Below are positions 1 to 10,419 of a stretch of 64,000 nucleotides of DNA, one piece after another; the stretch's first letter is position 1; each line of letters starts with the position of its first letter. Made by a program: the position numbers and the translations under genes. Below the pieces are notes generated by a model. The model was not told where the DNA came from, made no database searches, and saw only the letters and a list, made by a program, of their open reading frames with translations. The stretch comes from Magicicada septendecula. Taxonomy: Eukaryota > Arthropoda > Insecta > Hemiptera > Cicadidae. The DNA lies in NCBI GenBank assembly GCA_034769895.1, contig CM068373.1, positions 277,436,658-277,500,657 of the forward strand, given 5' to 3'.

Positions 1-1560
1 GATTCTGTTATCGGCGCCGGTGAGTTAGTGACCGCAGCTATTTTACGCTGAGAAGATGACGTCAATAGGTGTGGGACGGCGTAATAAACCTTTGTGTGGT
101 CAATGTGCTGAACTGGGGATCAGTGCCGTGGAATTCAATTAGATATTTATTTTGGTTGGTGTGCTGGAATCTAATGAACGTAAAGTATTCTGTTTCCTTT
201 AAGAGGGTTAATGAACGGACAACTAACTGTACCGAATTGATTGCTTCAGAGGCAATTAGAACTATACAAAATTGTAAAATTGGCGATTATTCATTTGAAG
301 AGATAAAAGGTTTTACATATTTGAAAATAGATGTAAATAATGCAAACTAGAGAAGTACTCTGCAAATGCCAATTCTAAATTAATATCTTAAGAAGAGATC
401 CTTATAACAGCAGACAGTTCAACGCTAAAAGTTATGAACAAAAAATAACAACATACACAATATATTGCCCTGAAAAGTATGAGACTGAGAACTACATGGA
501 TAAGAAAAATTGGTGGGAAGGCAATTTTTGAGGAGGAAAATTGTTGGAAAAAATTCTGGGAGAAATTAAAAAAAAAATTGCAAACAAGTCGGTTAGATGG
601 AAACTCTTCGATGGAATGATGAGCCTTGTCAATATGTTTGGAAAAGAAAGACCATATGAGATGAGACAAGAAAAACTATGAATTAGACGATGTAATAAAA
701 ATAGTAAATATAATAACATATATTTTAGAAAAAATAATAAAAACGCAGAAAGAGAAGTTTTCTGGCAAAAGTGTTAAAATTGAAAGGAGTCTAGGGTAGG
801 AGAGAGAAAGACGCAGATTCAAAGTGGATTGAAGACAGGAAGAAGAGACACAGTGAAAAGATAAAAGAATATTGGAGAAAAAGAAAAGAACAAAGAAGAA
901 ACAATTGAAATTGTTATGTGGTCCTTAGATGGCCGATAAAAAAAAACATATCTTAAACCGAAAATAGTAGATTTTTGAGGATATGTGCAGAGAATGGGTA
1001 AAAATAGCAACTAAAGAGAATTTTTGAGAGGAAATGAGAGGCGAGAGGCAGGTAGGAAGACTGTATGGCTGCAGTTAGTGGAAGCGGACTTTTGAATGAT
1101 GGAAGTCAGGAATTAGAGCGGTTGGCAGGAAGAGGAGGCATATTTCTCTAAAGTCTACGCACGGCTGTTGTGTTGGATTTTTGAAGAAGAATCCGTCTGA
1201 CTAACACTGGATTGGTCACGTTTTGCAAAATGTCACACTTTTGGTCACAGTGAAGAATAAAGCAAACTGAATTGGTCACATTCTGAAAACAAGGTGGCTA
1301 CAGAAGTTACCAAGTGAGGGAAGATAGAATGTCGGAGAAAGCGATGAAGAAGAAGGTATGCCGTGTTGTTGGCAGATTTTTGACATTGGGGGGGGGGATT
1401 ATCCGAGTTGGGATTATGAACAACTAAAGTGAGCGGTGCAGGGTAGAACACCGTGGAGAGTTCAGTTCAGCTGAAACATGAAGGACAGGTTTACCGCTGT
1501 CGGTGATGACTGTGGAAACTAGATTCAAGTCTAACAAAAGATGAGTTATTTGTAGCATAA
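1..1560. other. Unassigned AT-rich sequence
   Basis: No gene, element end or RNA gene is recognisable. Open frames here are short and show no family motif. A run of nine G lies near 1388, and the phrase 'ttggtcaca' occurs three times between 1212 and 1280, which suggests a decayed repeat. Confidence 0.5.
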
Positions 1561-1566
1561 AAAAAA

Positions 1567-1633
1567 ACAACAGCGGTACTACTGAATACCTACGTAACAA
1601 CAGCGGTACTACTGAATACCTACGCAACAACAG
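1567..1633. repeat. 30-bp tandem repeat, 2.2 copies
   Basis: Two consecutive 30-bp units starting acaacagcggtactactg are identical but for the last bases, followed by the first seven bases of a third unit. It is a young local duplication with no visible coding role. Confidence 0.9.
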
Positions 1634-1663
1634 ATGTAACAGTTGTTGTTATTATCGTTGTAT

Positions 1664-1745
1664 AACCACGTTGATTTATGCGAGTGAGGCGTGGGTCATG
1701 ACAAAAAAGGAAAGCGGCAAGATTCAGAGTCGGGCGATTTACACA
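1664..1745 (+). mobile_element. LINE reverse-transcriptase tail fragment (RTE/CR1-like)
   Basis: The + strand reads TTLIYASEAWVMTKKE and continues ESGKIQSRA, the 'tLiYgsEtW..tkke..kiq' block just after the RT domain of many insect LINEs. The same words occur on the - strand in the copy at 38305-39060, so the two belong to one subfamily. Only about 27 codons remain, and LTR-type sequence begins directly downstream. The clade is not resolved. Confidence 0.75.
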
Positions 1746-1753
1746 GTGCGTCT

Positions 1754-1997
1754 CAAGTGGTGTGTTAGTGAAAAGCGATTATAGTGCGGAATGCTTTATA
1801 GTTGGCATTATTATTTGTGTGGACAGATTAACTTGAATCTTGAATTATTGTACGAGTATAATCTTGTTGAATAACTTGTTGATTACAAACTGTTAATTGT
1901 GATGATTAAAGCTGGTTATTAGTGATTTCATTGGTGTCTTGTAGGCCTATTTCGTTTTCCACTGCACCATGCCACGATCAAGGAGACCGTCGTAACA
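1754..1997 (+). mobile_element. LTR fragment, same family as 45144-45643
   Basis: This matches the right half of the solo LTR at 45144-45643, including the shared phrases 'gttgattacaaa', 'gatttcattggtgtcttgta' and the terminal 'gagaccgtcgtaaca'. It is a fossil, partial at its left side. Further copies lie at 4238, 18397 and 33326. Confidence 0.7.
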
Positions 1998-2595
1998 GTA
2001 TGTTATTGAGTAATGCTATGTGAGTTTATGTTACATAAGCTCTTAGCCCTAGTTATATAACTTAAAAATGTTTTTAATTAATTGTTTATACACACGCTAA
2101 CAAAAGCTATCAGCTGCAGTTAACTTGATACTTGACAATGATAAATGCGGTGACCAAGTGGGTAATGGGTTTCTAAACGAATTTAAAAATTAAATTCCAA
2201 TTTGCCGAGCGCGCTACTCAATATCGTGACATCGTGTCGGACGGCAAAGTCGATCATTTTTCTTAATATAGCTTTCAACGTCAAATAAATCACTCCCTGT
2301 AACGATTTCCGTACGCCTCGCCGTACCATAACATTTCAATTTTACTTTAAAATGCCATAACACATTATTGAATGGTCATTAATTTTTATGATCGAGTAAC
2401 TGCTCAGTAAAACTAAATAACAGTGACCAGCGTGTTTTGAATTATGTTTCTACAATAGTTTTACAGGAAAACAGACTTGGTAATCTGTTATGATTAAATC
2501 AGAAATAACTAAGTTGGTATTTTACTGACAACCAGTACAATTTGCAACCAGCAGTTTGAGGAAACTTTGTATGAATAGTACTGTTAATGTACCGG
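1998..2595. other. Unassigned AT-rich sequence
   Basis: I see no open frame of interest, no terminal repeats and no match to other parts of the window. Confidence 0.45.
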
Positions 2596-2840
2596 GCTGT
2601 TGGGCCATGATCGATTGCTTAAATTTTCGTCTCCAAACGTTTCTGCTACACTTCCGGAGGCCATCTTCAGTAGGAAAATTAAATAAAGAAAACATCCCAA
2701 GGATGGGAAGCCGAACGGTTGTGAAGATGAACGGCCTGTCATCTTTACGAAAGTTTTCTTTAGTTCTTATTCTTGCTGAAGATGGCCTCCGGAAGTGTAG
2801 CAGAAAGGTTTAAGACGAACATTTTAGCAATCGATACATA
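2596..2840. mobile_element. Foldback with Penelope-type motif in both arms
   Basis: Arms at about 2610-2674 and 2772-2834 are inverted copies: left 'gcttcgga' type words such as acttccggaggccatcttca reappear reversed on the right, and both outer ends carry agcaatcgat or its complement. The spacer is about 97 bp. Each arm carries CTGAAGATGGCC followed by a GAAA block, the motif shared with the other Penelope-type segments here. The preceding 'ccgggctgttgggcc' also resembles the segment at 4640. Arms are imperfect, so the foldback is not recent. Confidence 0.75.
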
Positions 2841-3714
2841 ATAGTTTTAGTAGTGTTGATTCCGGACGCGATAGCCTTTGTAGAGATATTATGAAGGTTT
2901 TTTTGTATTGGATATTATTTTGTAGGTTTATGGCATCATACCTTAGCCAGTTTATTCCAGTTTAAAAGAACCGACACAAACTCAGGATTTGTTTGCACAG
3001 AATTTGTTGGCGGAGCTGATCGATGTGACAGTTACTCAAGAGTTTTAACTCAGTGTCACGTAAGCTTCGGTGCAATCCTTGAAATCCTTTAACAGTGATT
3101 TTACAGTGAGCAGGATTATGGGATGAGATTGAACGAAGGTAAGTATTTGTGTGATGGTTGGTGGTAAGTTGTAGCGTTTAATCAGGCAACAGCTTTTATG
3201 TAAATTTACGTCAGCTGAAGAATGCACAGAGGACGTTAAACGTAGCATAAAGCTCATAAAATAAGGAAAAAACTTGTTATTTCACGAAATGTAGGCCGAA
3301 AGGATGTGGAGAAAATTGATAAAGAATTATGAGCGGAGTGAAGCATTGTACGCATCCGAGATCTGGATTGCTAACAATTTGGATGAACAAAGTGTGTTGA
3401 AGCAGTATTTGTGATGTAGTGTTGGCGGGAGAAAGCGAAGTATCTCAGTTGATAATTTGGGTAATGAGGAAGTTCTCAGGCTAGAGAATAAAAGGGAGCG
3501 ATAATCAAGAGAAAGAGAAAGTTGATAGGGCATATGTTCGTGGGCGTCATTGGAACTATGGCGTTAATGGGGAGTACAACGAACGTCCAATAGTAAGATT
3601 TTGTTTGCTATATCCACATACGAGGGTAGAGTGAAAAGTTCCGGGCTGACATAGAGGTAGCGCTACTGTGCTCATTATTTTGACCGTTTGTTATGATTTC
3701 ATCCTTTATAGGCT
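2841..3714. other. Unassigned sequence
   Basis: No recognisable gene or element. Open frames on both strands are short and lack known motifs. Confidence 0.45.
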
Positions 3715-3717
3715 TAA

Positions 3718-4075
3718 GGCTCGGGCACACAGAACGCGATCAGTTGGGGCGGTCAGCGATACTGGATCACGGCGGGAAGGCGGTAAAGTTGTTTTGCGTA
3801 ATATTGTATCATCTCCGTCACACAGAAGGCGATCTGTCGCGACGGTCTAGTCTAGACCGAAGCGACGAGCAGTACGGCTGTACAGTTTTACAAAATTACC
3901 GTACGGGCAGGGCGATATGGCTGACGAAAACATAGAAATTTTTATTGAGAAAGTGCGGTAGTATGTTTTTTATATGATACTAGTCACAACGATTACAAAA
4001 ACCTGGTAAAAAAGCAGAGGCATGGGGTGAAATAGCAGCCGAACTGGGCTTGACCAGCAAGTACTTTTGGAAATA
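3718..4075 (+). pseudogene. PIF/Harbinger fragment with MADF DNA-binding gene start
   Basis: Harbinger elements carry a DDE transposase plus a Myb/MADF-type DNA-binding partner. The ATG at 3917 opens MADENIEIFIEKVR, then an in-frame stop; the adjacent frame continues FLYDTSHNDYKNLVKK and, after another shift, KAEAWGEIAAELGLTSKY. Together these give the MADF pattern: lysine-valine helix, LYD, H..YK, then AW..IA..LG. About 50 of some 85 domain residues remain. The left edge, GGCTCGGGCACACAG preceded by TAA, resembles the Harbinger terminus at 41901. No transposase or right end is present. At least two frameshifts and two stops make it dead. Confidence 0.72.
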
Positions 4076-4237
4076 TTTTTTGTTATTTGCTTTTCATGAG
4101 AATTTCAATAACAACTGTATTTGTAAAGACTGCAGCAATTCAAGAAGTTGGTTTTAGTAGGTCGTGTACTTCCTGAAAGCATTCTCGAGACATACGAAAA
4201 TATATAAAAAAATTGCCTTTTCATATGACTCCAGTCA

Positions 4238-4360
4238 TGAGAGTATCTTGTTGATTTCAAATTACTTGTAAAGACAAACACCAGTTAAAGCTGGTAATTA
4301 GTGACTTCATTGGTGTCTGTATTTTGTTTGCACTGAACAATACGTGAGACCGCCATAACA
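4238..4360 (+). mobile_element. LTR 3'-end fragment
   Basis: It shares 'tcttgttgatttcaaatta', 'agctggtaattagtgactt' and the terminal 'gtgagaccgccataaca' with the LTR family best seen at 45144-45643, and is closest to the - strand copy at 18397-18520. Only the end of the LTR survives. Confidence 0.7.
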
Positions 4361-4639
4361 ATATTCATATAGTGACTTGTATTTGTTCATGTATTAGATT
4401 GTTTTGCTTTTTGTGTCAGTATCGAAAATTAATTATACTGCCTTCATGTTGTATATATTTTACAAATGTCATGTTTTTGATGCCTGGAAATTTGAGTTCA
4501 ACATCCGTTGCGCGTGTTGCTAAAATTAAAAGCGTAAATGTTTTGTTTTCCTTGTATGCATTAATTCCTGACAAAATATTAAAAACAAACAAAAAACAAA
4601 AACGTTTTGGTAGTCGTCGCCTAACATGCCAATAAATTG

Positions 4640-4765
4640 CTGAAATTAAAATCCGGGCTATTGGGCTGTGGTGTACTACAGTTATTATTGTGACCGATGT
4701 TGTTCTCATACGTTTCGGCCTCGCCTCTGGAGGCCATCTTCAGTGAAACACGTAACTGACAAGGT
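4640..4765 (-). mobile_element. Penelope-type terminal fragment with hammerhead-like core
   Basis: On the - strand, 4743-4711 reads CTGAAGA, T, then stem GGCCTC/GAGGCC, then GAAACG. The neighbouring phrase 'ccgggctattgggctgtgg' recurs in the segment near 8900-9030 and, more weakly, near 2590. The stem pairs perfectly over six bases. Assignment to Penelope-like elements is inferred from the motif and from its neighbourhood elsewhere in the window. Confidence 0.6.
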
Positions 4766-5090
4766 GTTCGTCAGTAACACAAAACATGAGTGAACTAATT
4801 GTATATTGTTTAATGAAAGATGCGTGCATTAAATGTAAAATGCTCAAAAGTTTCTTGCACAAACTATTCTACTTTTCATGTCTGCAATGATTTTTACATT
4901 ACTGCAACTCAGGCATTCATTCAGTACTTCACAATTAAAACTCTGCTACCTATTCAAATATTCGTTTGAGGATATGTGATTGCATAGTAATGTGTTTCGA
5001 TGTCTTTGCAATAAATTCAACCCTGGTTGAATTTGACCAACATGACAGTACTCAGGATGGAAAGTTTTATTACTCTGAGTACCACGATCA
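4766..5090. other. Unassigned AT-rich sequence
   Basis: No motif, repeat or gene seen before the GC-rich segment starts near 5095. Confidence 0.45.
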
Positions 5091-5094
5091 AAAC

Positions 5095-5190
5095 AACAAA
5101 GCATGTGTGTACACCGCGAGCGCAACATGCACCCGCGCATGCCAAAATACGTGATGGAGTGCGCACGTGCACTGACCACAACACGCAGAC
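5095..5190. other. CpG-rich locus, left part (split by the hAT element)
   Basis: The segment is strongly GC- and CpG-rich against AT-rich surroundings. It ends in the 8-bp target duplication ACGCAGAC and continues in kind at 8032-8240. The phrase 'tgcactgaccacaacacgc' here is echoed by 'tgcattgaccccaacacgc' at 8152, so the locus itself was internally repeated before the insertion. Confidence 0.6.
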
Positions 5191-5847
5191 TAGAGGTGGG
5201 CCGATATACCTATAACAGGTATTTTAGAACGATATTTTTGTGGAACGGATGTAACAGTGACTGAAAAGTTGAAATACCTGTTATTCGCGGCCTCGCTGTT
5301 CGAGTCGAGGGACGCCCGTAACCAACTAACAAATACACAAGTAACAAGTATGGGGCAATGCAGGGCAAGAGTCAGCATTGGCCAAGAGTCCTAATACGTC
5401 GTAGTTACTAGTTAATAGATGTTGTGAGTTGGTGTCTGGGCTGTTGAAGAAGTGGATTCTGCTGGCTGGACACAGTAAACAAGGAGTCTAGCACCATTAC
5501 GGTGAGTGAACAGTAACGTTGTTTAATTTTGTGGTTGTTGAAGTTATTTTACAGTGTAATTTAAGAGTATTTATACAAATATACACTTTCTTATTATTTG
5601 TTTTCGACAGTACATTATTAAAAGGTAAGTCTGAGGTTACATATCAACTTAAAGTTAGTGGTCAATCTTATTTTATTGAATCATATTAAGTCAGCAAAAA
5701 GTATAGAACACAGTGGGGCAAGTTTCCGGGGGCAAGAGTCCTCTTGGTCCCCTGTGCGGAATCGTACCCAACATAAACAAACTTCACATTACAATTAAAT
5801 AAAACTTGCATTAGGCCTACAATTGTTGTTAAGAGTTCCAGAAGTGT

Positions 5848-6051
5848 GTGCTGGGGAGTCCCGCTGATTTCAAAGAAAGAAGAGGAATATCGTGTTCCGG
5901 GAAAGTTGATTATTATTGCGGAGGTTGTGGGCACCTTTACGAATCCCCCCCTACAGACTGGATCATGTGTCGTCAGTGTAGTATGTGGTGGGAAGAGCCG
6001 TGCACGAATTACAGTGGATTTGGCCATTTCTTGTCTGATAAGTGTCAGTAG
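5848..6051 (+). pseudogene. Zinc-finger (PHD-like) exon fragment inside the hAT element
   Basis: An open frame of 67 codons carries CGGCGHLY, then DWIMCRQCSMWWEEPC, a C-x2-C, C-x2-C, W, C spacing like the PHD-type fingers at the C-terminus of pogo- and Tigger-type transposases. It is preceded by FKERRGISCSGKVDYY. No DDE core, start or splice context could be fixed, so I treat it as a captured or residual fragment. It could also be chance cysteines in a repeat; the tryptophan and aspartate placement argues against that. Confidence 0.45.
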
Positions 6052-6295
6052 GACTCTTACCCTACACAGACCGGACTCTTGCCCCAAGGTTGGGGCAACT
6101 TTCCTATTTTACATGCTTTTGTTTTTTAATTTTTTTACTAAATACTGTAGTAAAAATTGTTGTGTACTCGTTACATTTGTTAGTATATAGTGTAACAAAT
6201 AAGCCAGTAATTTTCAATAAACTTTATTTTGGTTCAGTAGCTGAGAATTTGTTATTGTATTTTAAGTGCGGACTCTTGCCCCTCCTTCCTATACG

Positions 6296-6490
6296 CCAAA
6301 TACTAGGCGTATCACTGGTAAACAAGGAACAACAAGGAAACGAGTATTACAAATACTAGGCGTATGCCGCGTATCACCGGTACACAAGGAACAACAAGTA
6401 AACGAGTATTAAATAAATACTAGGAGTATCACGAGGAACACTAGGTACTCAAGGAACAACTAGTATTTTAGGAACAACTAGTATCAGGAG
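6296..6490. repeat. Degenerating minisatellite, about 53-62-bp units
   Basis: Units contain 'aaatactaggcgtatcac', 'ggaacaacaag' and 'aaacgagtatt'. The first two are nearly complete; the later ones shrink to shorter 'ggaacaactagtat' pieces. It lies wholly inside the hAT element. Confidence 0.85.
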
Positions 6491-6612
6491 TATTTCGAGT
6501 TCGAACTAGTAGGAAGCCACCTTTTGGTCTGAATACTTCATTCTGCGCAAAGAGACGAAGCTGTTTTTATTAAATGAACAAACTTCATACTGATGTTACA
6601 TTTACTCTTAAA

Positions 6613-6745
6613 TCAAACTGTTTAAGGTTATGATTTTATAAGGGTAATCGGTTTAAATCATCTTTATTCTCATTCACTCTTGTAGCTTACTGTTATGTTG
6701 TTATTATGTTTTTGATGTTTTTTCACATTATTTGTTGTGCTATAC
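6613..6745 (+). repeat. Direct repeat copy 1 (pair with 7376-7512)
   Basis: The block starting near 'aaactgttta' contains 'ataagggtaatcggttta' and 'cattatttgttgtgct', and recurs about 763 bp downstream with few changes. Both copies are inside the hAT element. Confidence 0.85.
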
Positions 6746-7375
6746 ATTATTACGCACATTATTAGTTAATGTGATTTTAACTTCACTGTACATCTCACGT
6801 AAATGATCAGATTGTTGTAACGGACATTTATGCACTTTATCTAGTACTGTTCATTAAATCATTACTGATCTGATAAGGCTACCCTAAAAACAAGGTGTTT
6901 TCGTAAATTTGTTTCTTTTATCTAAACTGCTGCTTTTGAATTTTTGTCTCTATCACTTTACTTATCATTTGACTAATAGTAGTTTCCTCTTAGTAAAGAA
7001 ATAAAAATAAACTCCATAACAGATAACACATTTAGGTGTAAATGGTCAAACTGCAGCCTAAGATAAATACACGATCTGATGAAGATAAGACTCTACTAAA
7101 CTTATTAGAAGGCCATCAGTAAAACAAGGTAATAAGAAGAGAAAGCTACAAGTTTATCTGAATTTCTTGGAGACTGTAAAACATTCATGATTGATTTAGG
7201 ATATGGCTGGAAGTTTCCATTGTTTGCCCAACTTGTGCTTTTGCCAGGACCTATCAGTTGCACAGTTGATCTACTAGCAGTGGTTCCCAACCTGTCGGTA
7301 TTCCGCATTCTTTTCGAGTACAACCTGATAAGAAAATAAAATAAGATAAGGCCAGATATCTAATAAAATTTTACC

Positions 7376-7512
7376 GCAAACTGTTTAGGTTGTATTTTTA
7401 TAAGGGTAATCGGTTTAAATCATGTTTATTCTCATTCACTCTTGTAGCTTACTGTTATGTTTTTATTATATGTTTCTGATTTTTTTTTTTACATTATTTG
7501 TTGTGCTATTCT
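7376..7512 (+). repeat. Direct repeat copy 2 (pair with 6613-6745)
   Basis: Same phrases in the same order as copy 1, with small indels in the T-rich stretches. It indicates an internal duplication of the hAT interior. Confidence 0.85.
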
Positions 7513-8031
7513 AAATTTCATTGCCTGAGTTCGCAACTGATTTGTCTAACTAATTTTAGTTTGTTTACTCGTAGTGAAAACTTAAATTAGTATTCCCAAA
7601 GGGAGATAGGCCTATACATTCTCTTGTTTCTTATTTTCTTTAAGCAGTAATAGTTCAATAAAGTCACAGTGTAAAGTAACACTGTTAATACTTTTAGTTT
7701 AAATTTATTTCTTATAACAAATTATAAGAGTTAACAAATATAAGTTATGTAATATCTTCAAATAAATACACTGCAAGTAGGTTTATTTTAATAGGTTTAT
7801 TAATAGATTAATAGGTGTATCTAAGTGAAAATAAACTTTAATATTTATTTAAAGATATATATTTGCATGTATATATGTATTTATTTGCAGGAAACTCAAC
7901 GAGTTACAAAGGAATAATATAGATTATATATAATTAATACAGTATATAATAACAGGTATTTGTACGTGTTATTTTTTTGGAACGGTATTTTCATACCTAT
8001 TATTTTAAAATAACAGTTTAGCCCATCTCTA

Positions 8032-8240
8032 ACGCAGACTGTAACGCGTGGTATGTCGGCTCAAGCGGTGCGGTGCAAGTGTGTACGCGCGGGCGTCGCA
8101 TGCGTGTGCGCGCGAGAATGCGTGCTGAAGTCGATGTAAGTCGCGCGCACTTGCATTGACCCCAACACGCAAACTGCAAGCGCCAGCATGTGTCCGCCAA
8201 TCGGGTGTGTGTGAGTGTGATGCCCGTGTCCTAATGGTAG
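8032..8240. other. CpG-rich locus, right part
   Basis: Dense in CG and GCGC words, with runs such as 'tgcgtgtgcgcgcgagaatg'. It is the right half of the locus at 5095-5190, separated by the hAT insertion. Open frames here are arginine, threonine and histidine rich and look compositional rather than coding. It could be an old promoter-like CpG segment or a decayed GC-rich repeat. Confidence 0.5.
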
Positions 8241-8627
8241 CAATCAAACTAGCAGAGAAACCCTATGCACCTCGAGTATTTCACAATGGATAAACAAGCC
8301 ACGAGATGGATTTATTTGCAGAGACACCAACAGAGAACGTTTATAGTCGTTGTCAGTTTTAATTACAATAAATTAAATAATTAATTTCGATCAATTGCTT
8401 AGAAACGGACAATTTATTGTTAACAATTGCAACAATTAAAATTTTAATTGTGTTTTTTTTTGTAATACTTAAAAGTAAAAAATACGTAATTTTTAGAATT
8501 TACCTTAGATAATCTTAAATATTAGAATCTTTTTGCCTGTATAACATCAAATCTCATAGTCAAATATCCGCCTCAGTTCTAGGTAAGTTACTCAGAACTC
8601 GAAGTAAAGAACACCAATGAAATTATT
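8241..8627. other. Unassigned AT-rich sequence
   Basis: Nothing recognised between the CpG-rich locus and the LINE end. Confidence 0.45.
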
Positions 8628-8826
8628 TCAGTTTACAGAAGACAATGATGGGATGGGATCATCTGCAAAGGATGACAAAGGATCGATTGCCGAAAGCGGC
8701 ACTGAACTATAAAGCCATTGGTAGAAGAGACGTGGTGTCGTCCGAGGATGAGATGGGTGCAGGAACAGGTTTATATAACCCAAGACGAGAATATTTACTT
8801 GAAGAGGAGAAGAAGAAGAAAAGATA
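8628..8826 (+). mobile_element. LINE 3' end (RTE/CR1-like)
   Basis: The + strand reads WDHLQRMTKDRLPKAALNYK then AIGRRDVV, the end of an insect LINE polyprotein ('GRR..GRP..RW'), followed by a GAAGAAGAAGAAG tail. The same words appear on the - strand near 38340-38480. The frame shifts after GRR, so it is dead. The 3' end is intact and the 5' end is truncated, as target-primed reverse transcription usually leaves it. Confidence 0.8.
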
Positions 8827-8899
8827 GTATCGATACGAAGAAGAAGTAGAAAAAGTGTACCAATTGTAAGAGATTGTATTGCTTAATTTCATTGTTGTG

Positions 8900-9030
8900 T
8901 TAAAAACCGTTGATCACTGAAGATGGTCTCTAGAGGTAAAGCTGAAGCGTATGAGAACAACATCTTTCAGAATAATAACTATATTAGACCACAGCCAAAT
9001 AGCCCAGATTGTAATTTCAACAATTATGAC
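8900..9030 (+). mobile_element. Penelope-type terminal fragment, inverted relative to 4640-4765
   Basis: CTGAAGATGGTCTCTAGAGG followed by a degraded GAAGCG block occupies 8917-8950. The following 'tgagaacaacatctttcag' and 'ccacagccaaatagccc' are the complement of words at 4640-4720. The stem is weaker than at 4711, so this is an older copy. Confidence 0.6.
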
Positions 9031-9767
9031 GCCTGTCATGAAAGCCTTAGATAAATGTTGCTTAAATAACAGTATAGTCAGATATAAGATGTTTGTTGAA
9101 CTGAGTCTATAAACACATTGGGAATTCACCGTTGTTTACCAAACAGCATTGGAGATTAACAAAAACAATATGGGGAGTGTAGAAAATGGGTTCACTCTGT
9201 CTGTGAAGAGGCTGTGTCGTGTGGACGTACGCTTTCCATCTCAGTAATGACCGACATCAATTTCCGTCTCACTGCAGATTTTTCCTATCATTAGGCCAGA
9301 GAAATATATTTTCAGCATTTAATAGACTTTCCTTTATCCGTTTGGTTAGTGAGGTTAATTTAATTTGTTACTTTAAATAATCCAAAAATATATTAATATA
9401 ATTTTTTTTTAAAGGTTGGATGAATTATAATTTTATTACAGGAGAATAAATAAACACCAGTTAAATCGACACTCATTGATGGTTTTCCTGTCTTGTATCG
9501 TATTCACTAACCTCTGTACAATAAATGTTACTGAGTTAATAAATAACAACATCACAATATAAGTAAACAAATTAAACGTTTAACGTTTGCACTAACACTG
9601 AGAGGTTTGACAGAAATGACAGAAATGACAGAGAGGATCCTTACACTTAAAGATTACCATTAAAGTACAGCATTAAATTTTAAAAATAAAATTATATTGA
9701 ATTTAGAACACCACGTTTTGATTACTATACTTCGTTTATCGGCTTAAAACGTTTCAGATATTGAAAT
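9031..9767. other. Unassigned AT-rich sequence
   Basis: Only a short 'gacagaaat' tandem near 9609 stands out. No gene seen. Confidence 0.45.
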
Positions 9768-9890
9768 CATCATCATCATCATCATCATCGTCATAACACG
9801 TCATAGGCAAGGTGCTGCCTGTTCCGTCTTCAAAAATCCTCCAGACATCTCTTCCTGGCTGGCTGTTAAGAGTTAAAAGGTGTTCTAGAC
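9768..9890 (-). mobile_element. LINE 3' end with (ATG)n tail
   Basis: Read on the - strand, 'gaacaggcagcaccttgcct' precedes a run of ATG trinucleotides. This is the same 3' terminus as the copy at 10420-10660. Short trinucleotide tails are typical of RTE-like LINEs. Confidence 0.75.
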
Positions 9891-10419
9891 TTACTATTTT
9901 TACAAGGTTATTAGAGATTAGAGCGTAAGTGGTATGGTGGTATGGGCATGTCCATCAGATGCATACTTGGCCCAAGAAAGTAGAGTAGACTCTCTTCTGG
10001 TACAATGAATAACGACATTTAAAATATGTTTCTGTAAAACGAGTCAAAAATAAATCATCAAACATCGTACTCAGAAAGATTTAAGTCGTCCGAACAACGC
10101 TGGAACACATAAATCAGCAGAAGAACAAGCACCAGGAGAATTAATGTTCTACGAAAGTGGACAGGAATCCACTGAGCAAAGAACTGAGCAGGAAAAGAAC
10201 TGAGCAAAAGAAGTAAACAACAATCAAAGACTTTATAAGACTTTGCCTGTTTTCACATTCTAAAATTATTTTTCGAATAAAAATTTCCTGTACTTGTAGT
10301 TTGTGTCATAAAATATTAGAGACCTATTTTAATAAATCTTAAGGCTTTGTTAAGTAATGAATTGCAAATTTCGTATAACTCTTCTATGTGATAGTGATTA
10401 CCACATATTCAAATGTAAT
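9891..10419. other. Unassigned sequence
   Basis: No motif or gene seen. Confidence 0.4.

Larger units (their letters stand above)
5191..8031. mobile_element. hAT-type DNA transposon, non-autonomous, 2.84 kb
   Basis: The ends are TAGAGGTGGGCC on the left and, reversed, TAGAGATGGGCT on the right, the TAGAG(A/G)TGGGC style of hAT termini. Exact 8-bp duplications ACGCAGAC flank it at 5183-5190 and 8032-8039, the length hAT transposases make. Subterminal 'aacaggtatt' and 'ggaacggt' words recur inverted at both ends. No hAT transposase motifs are visible inside; the interior has a zinc-finger-like scrap, a minisatellite and a 135-bp duplication. It probably moved using a transposase made elsewhere. 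Confidence 0.88.

Noticed and set aside
8018-8247. Overlapping arginine/threonine-rich frames
   Set aside because: Low stop density follows from CpG-rich composition; no homologous motif.
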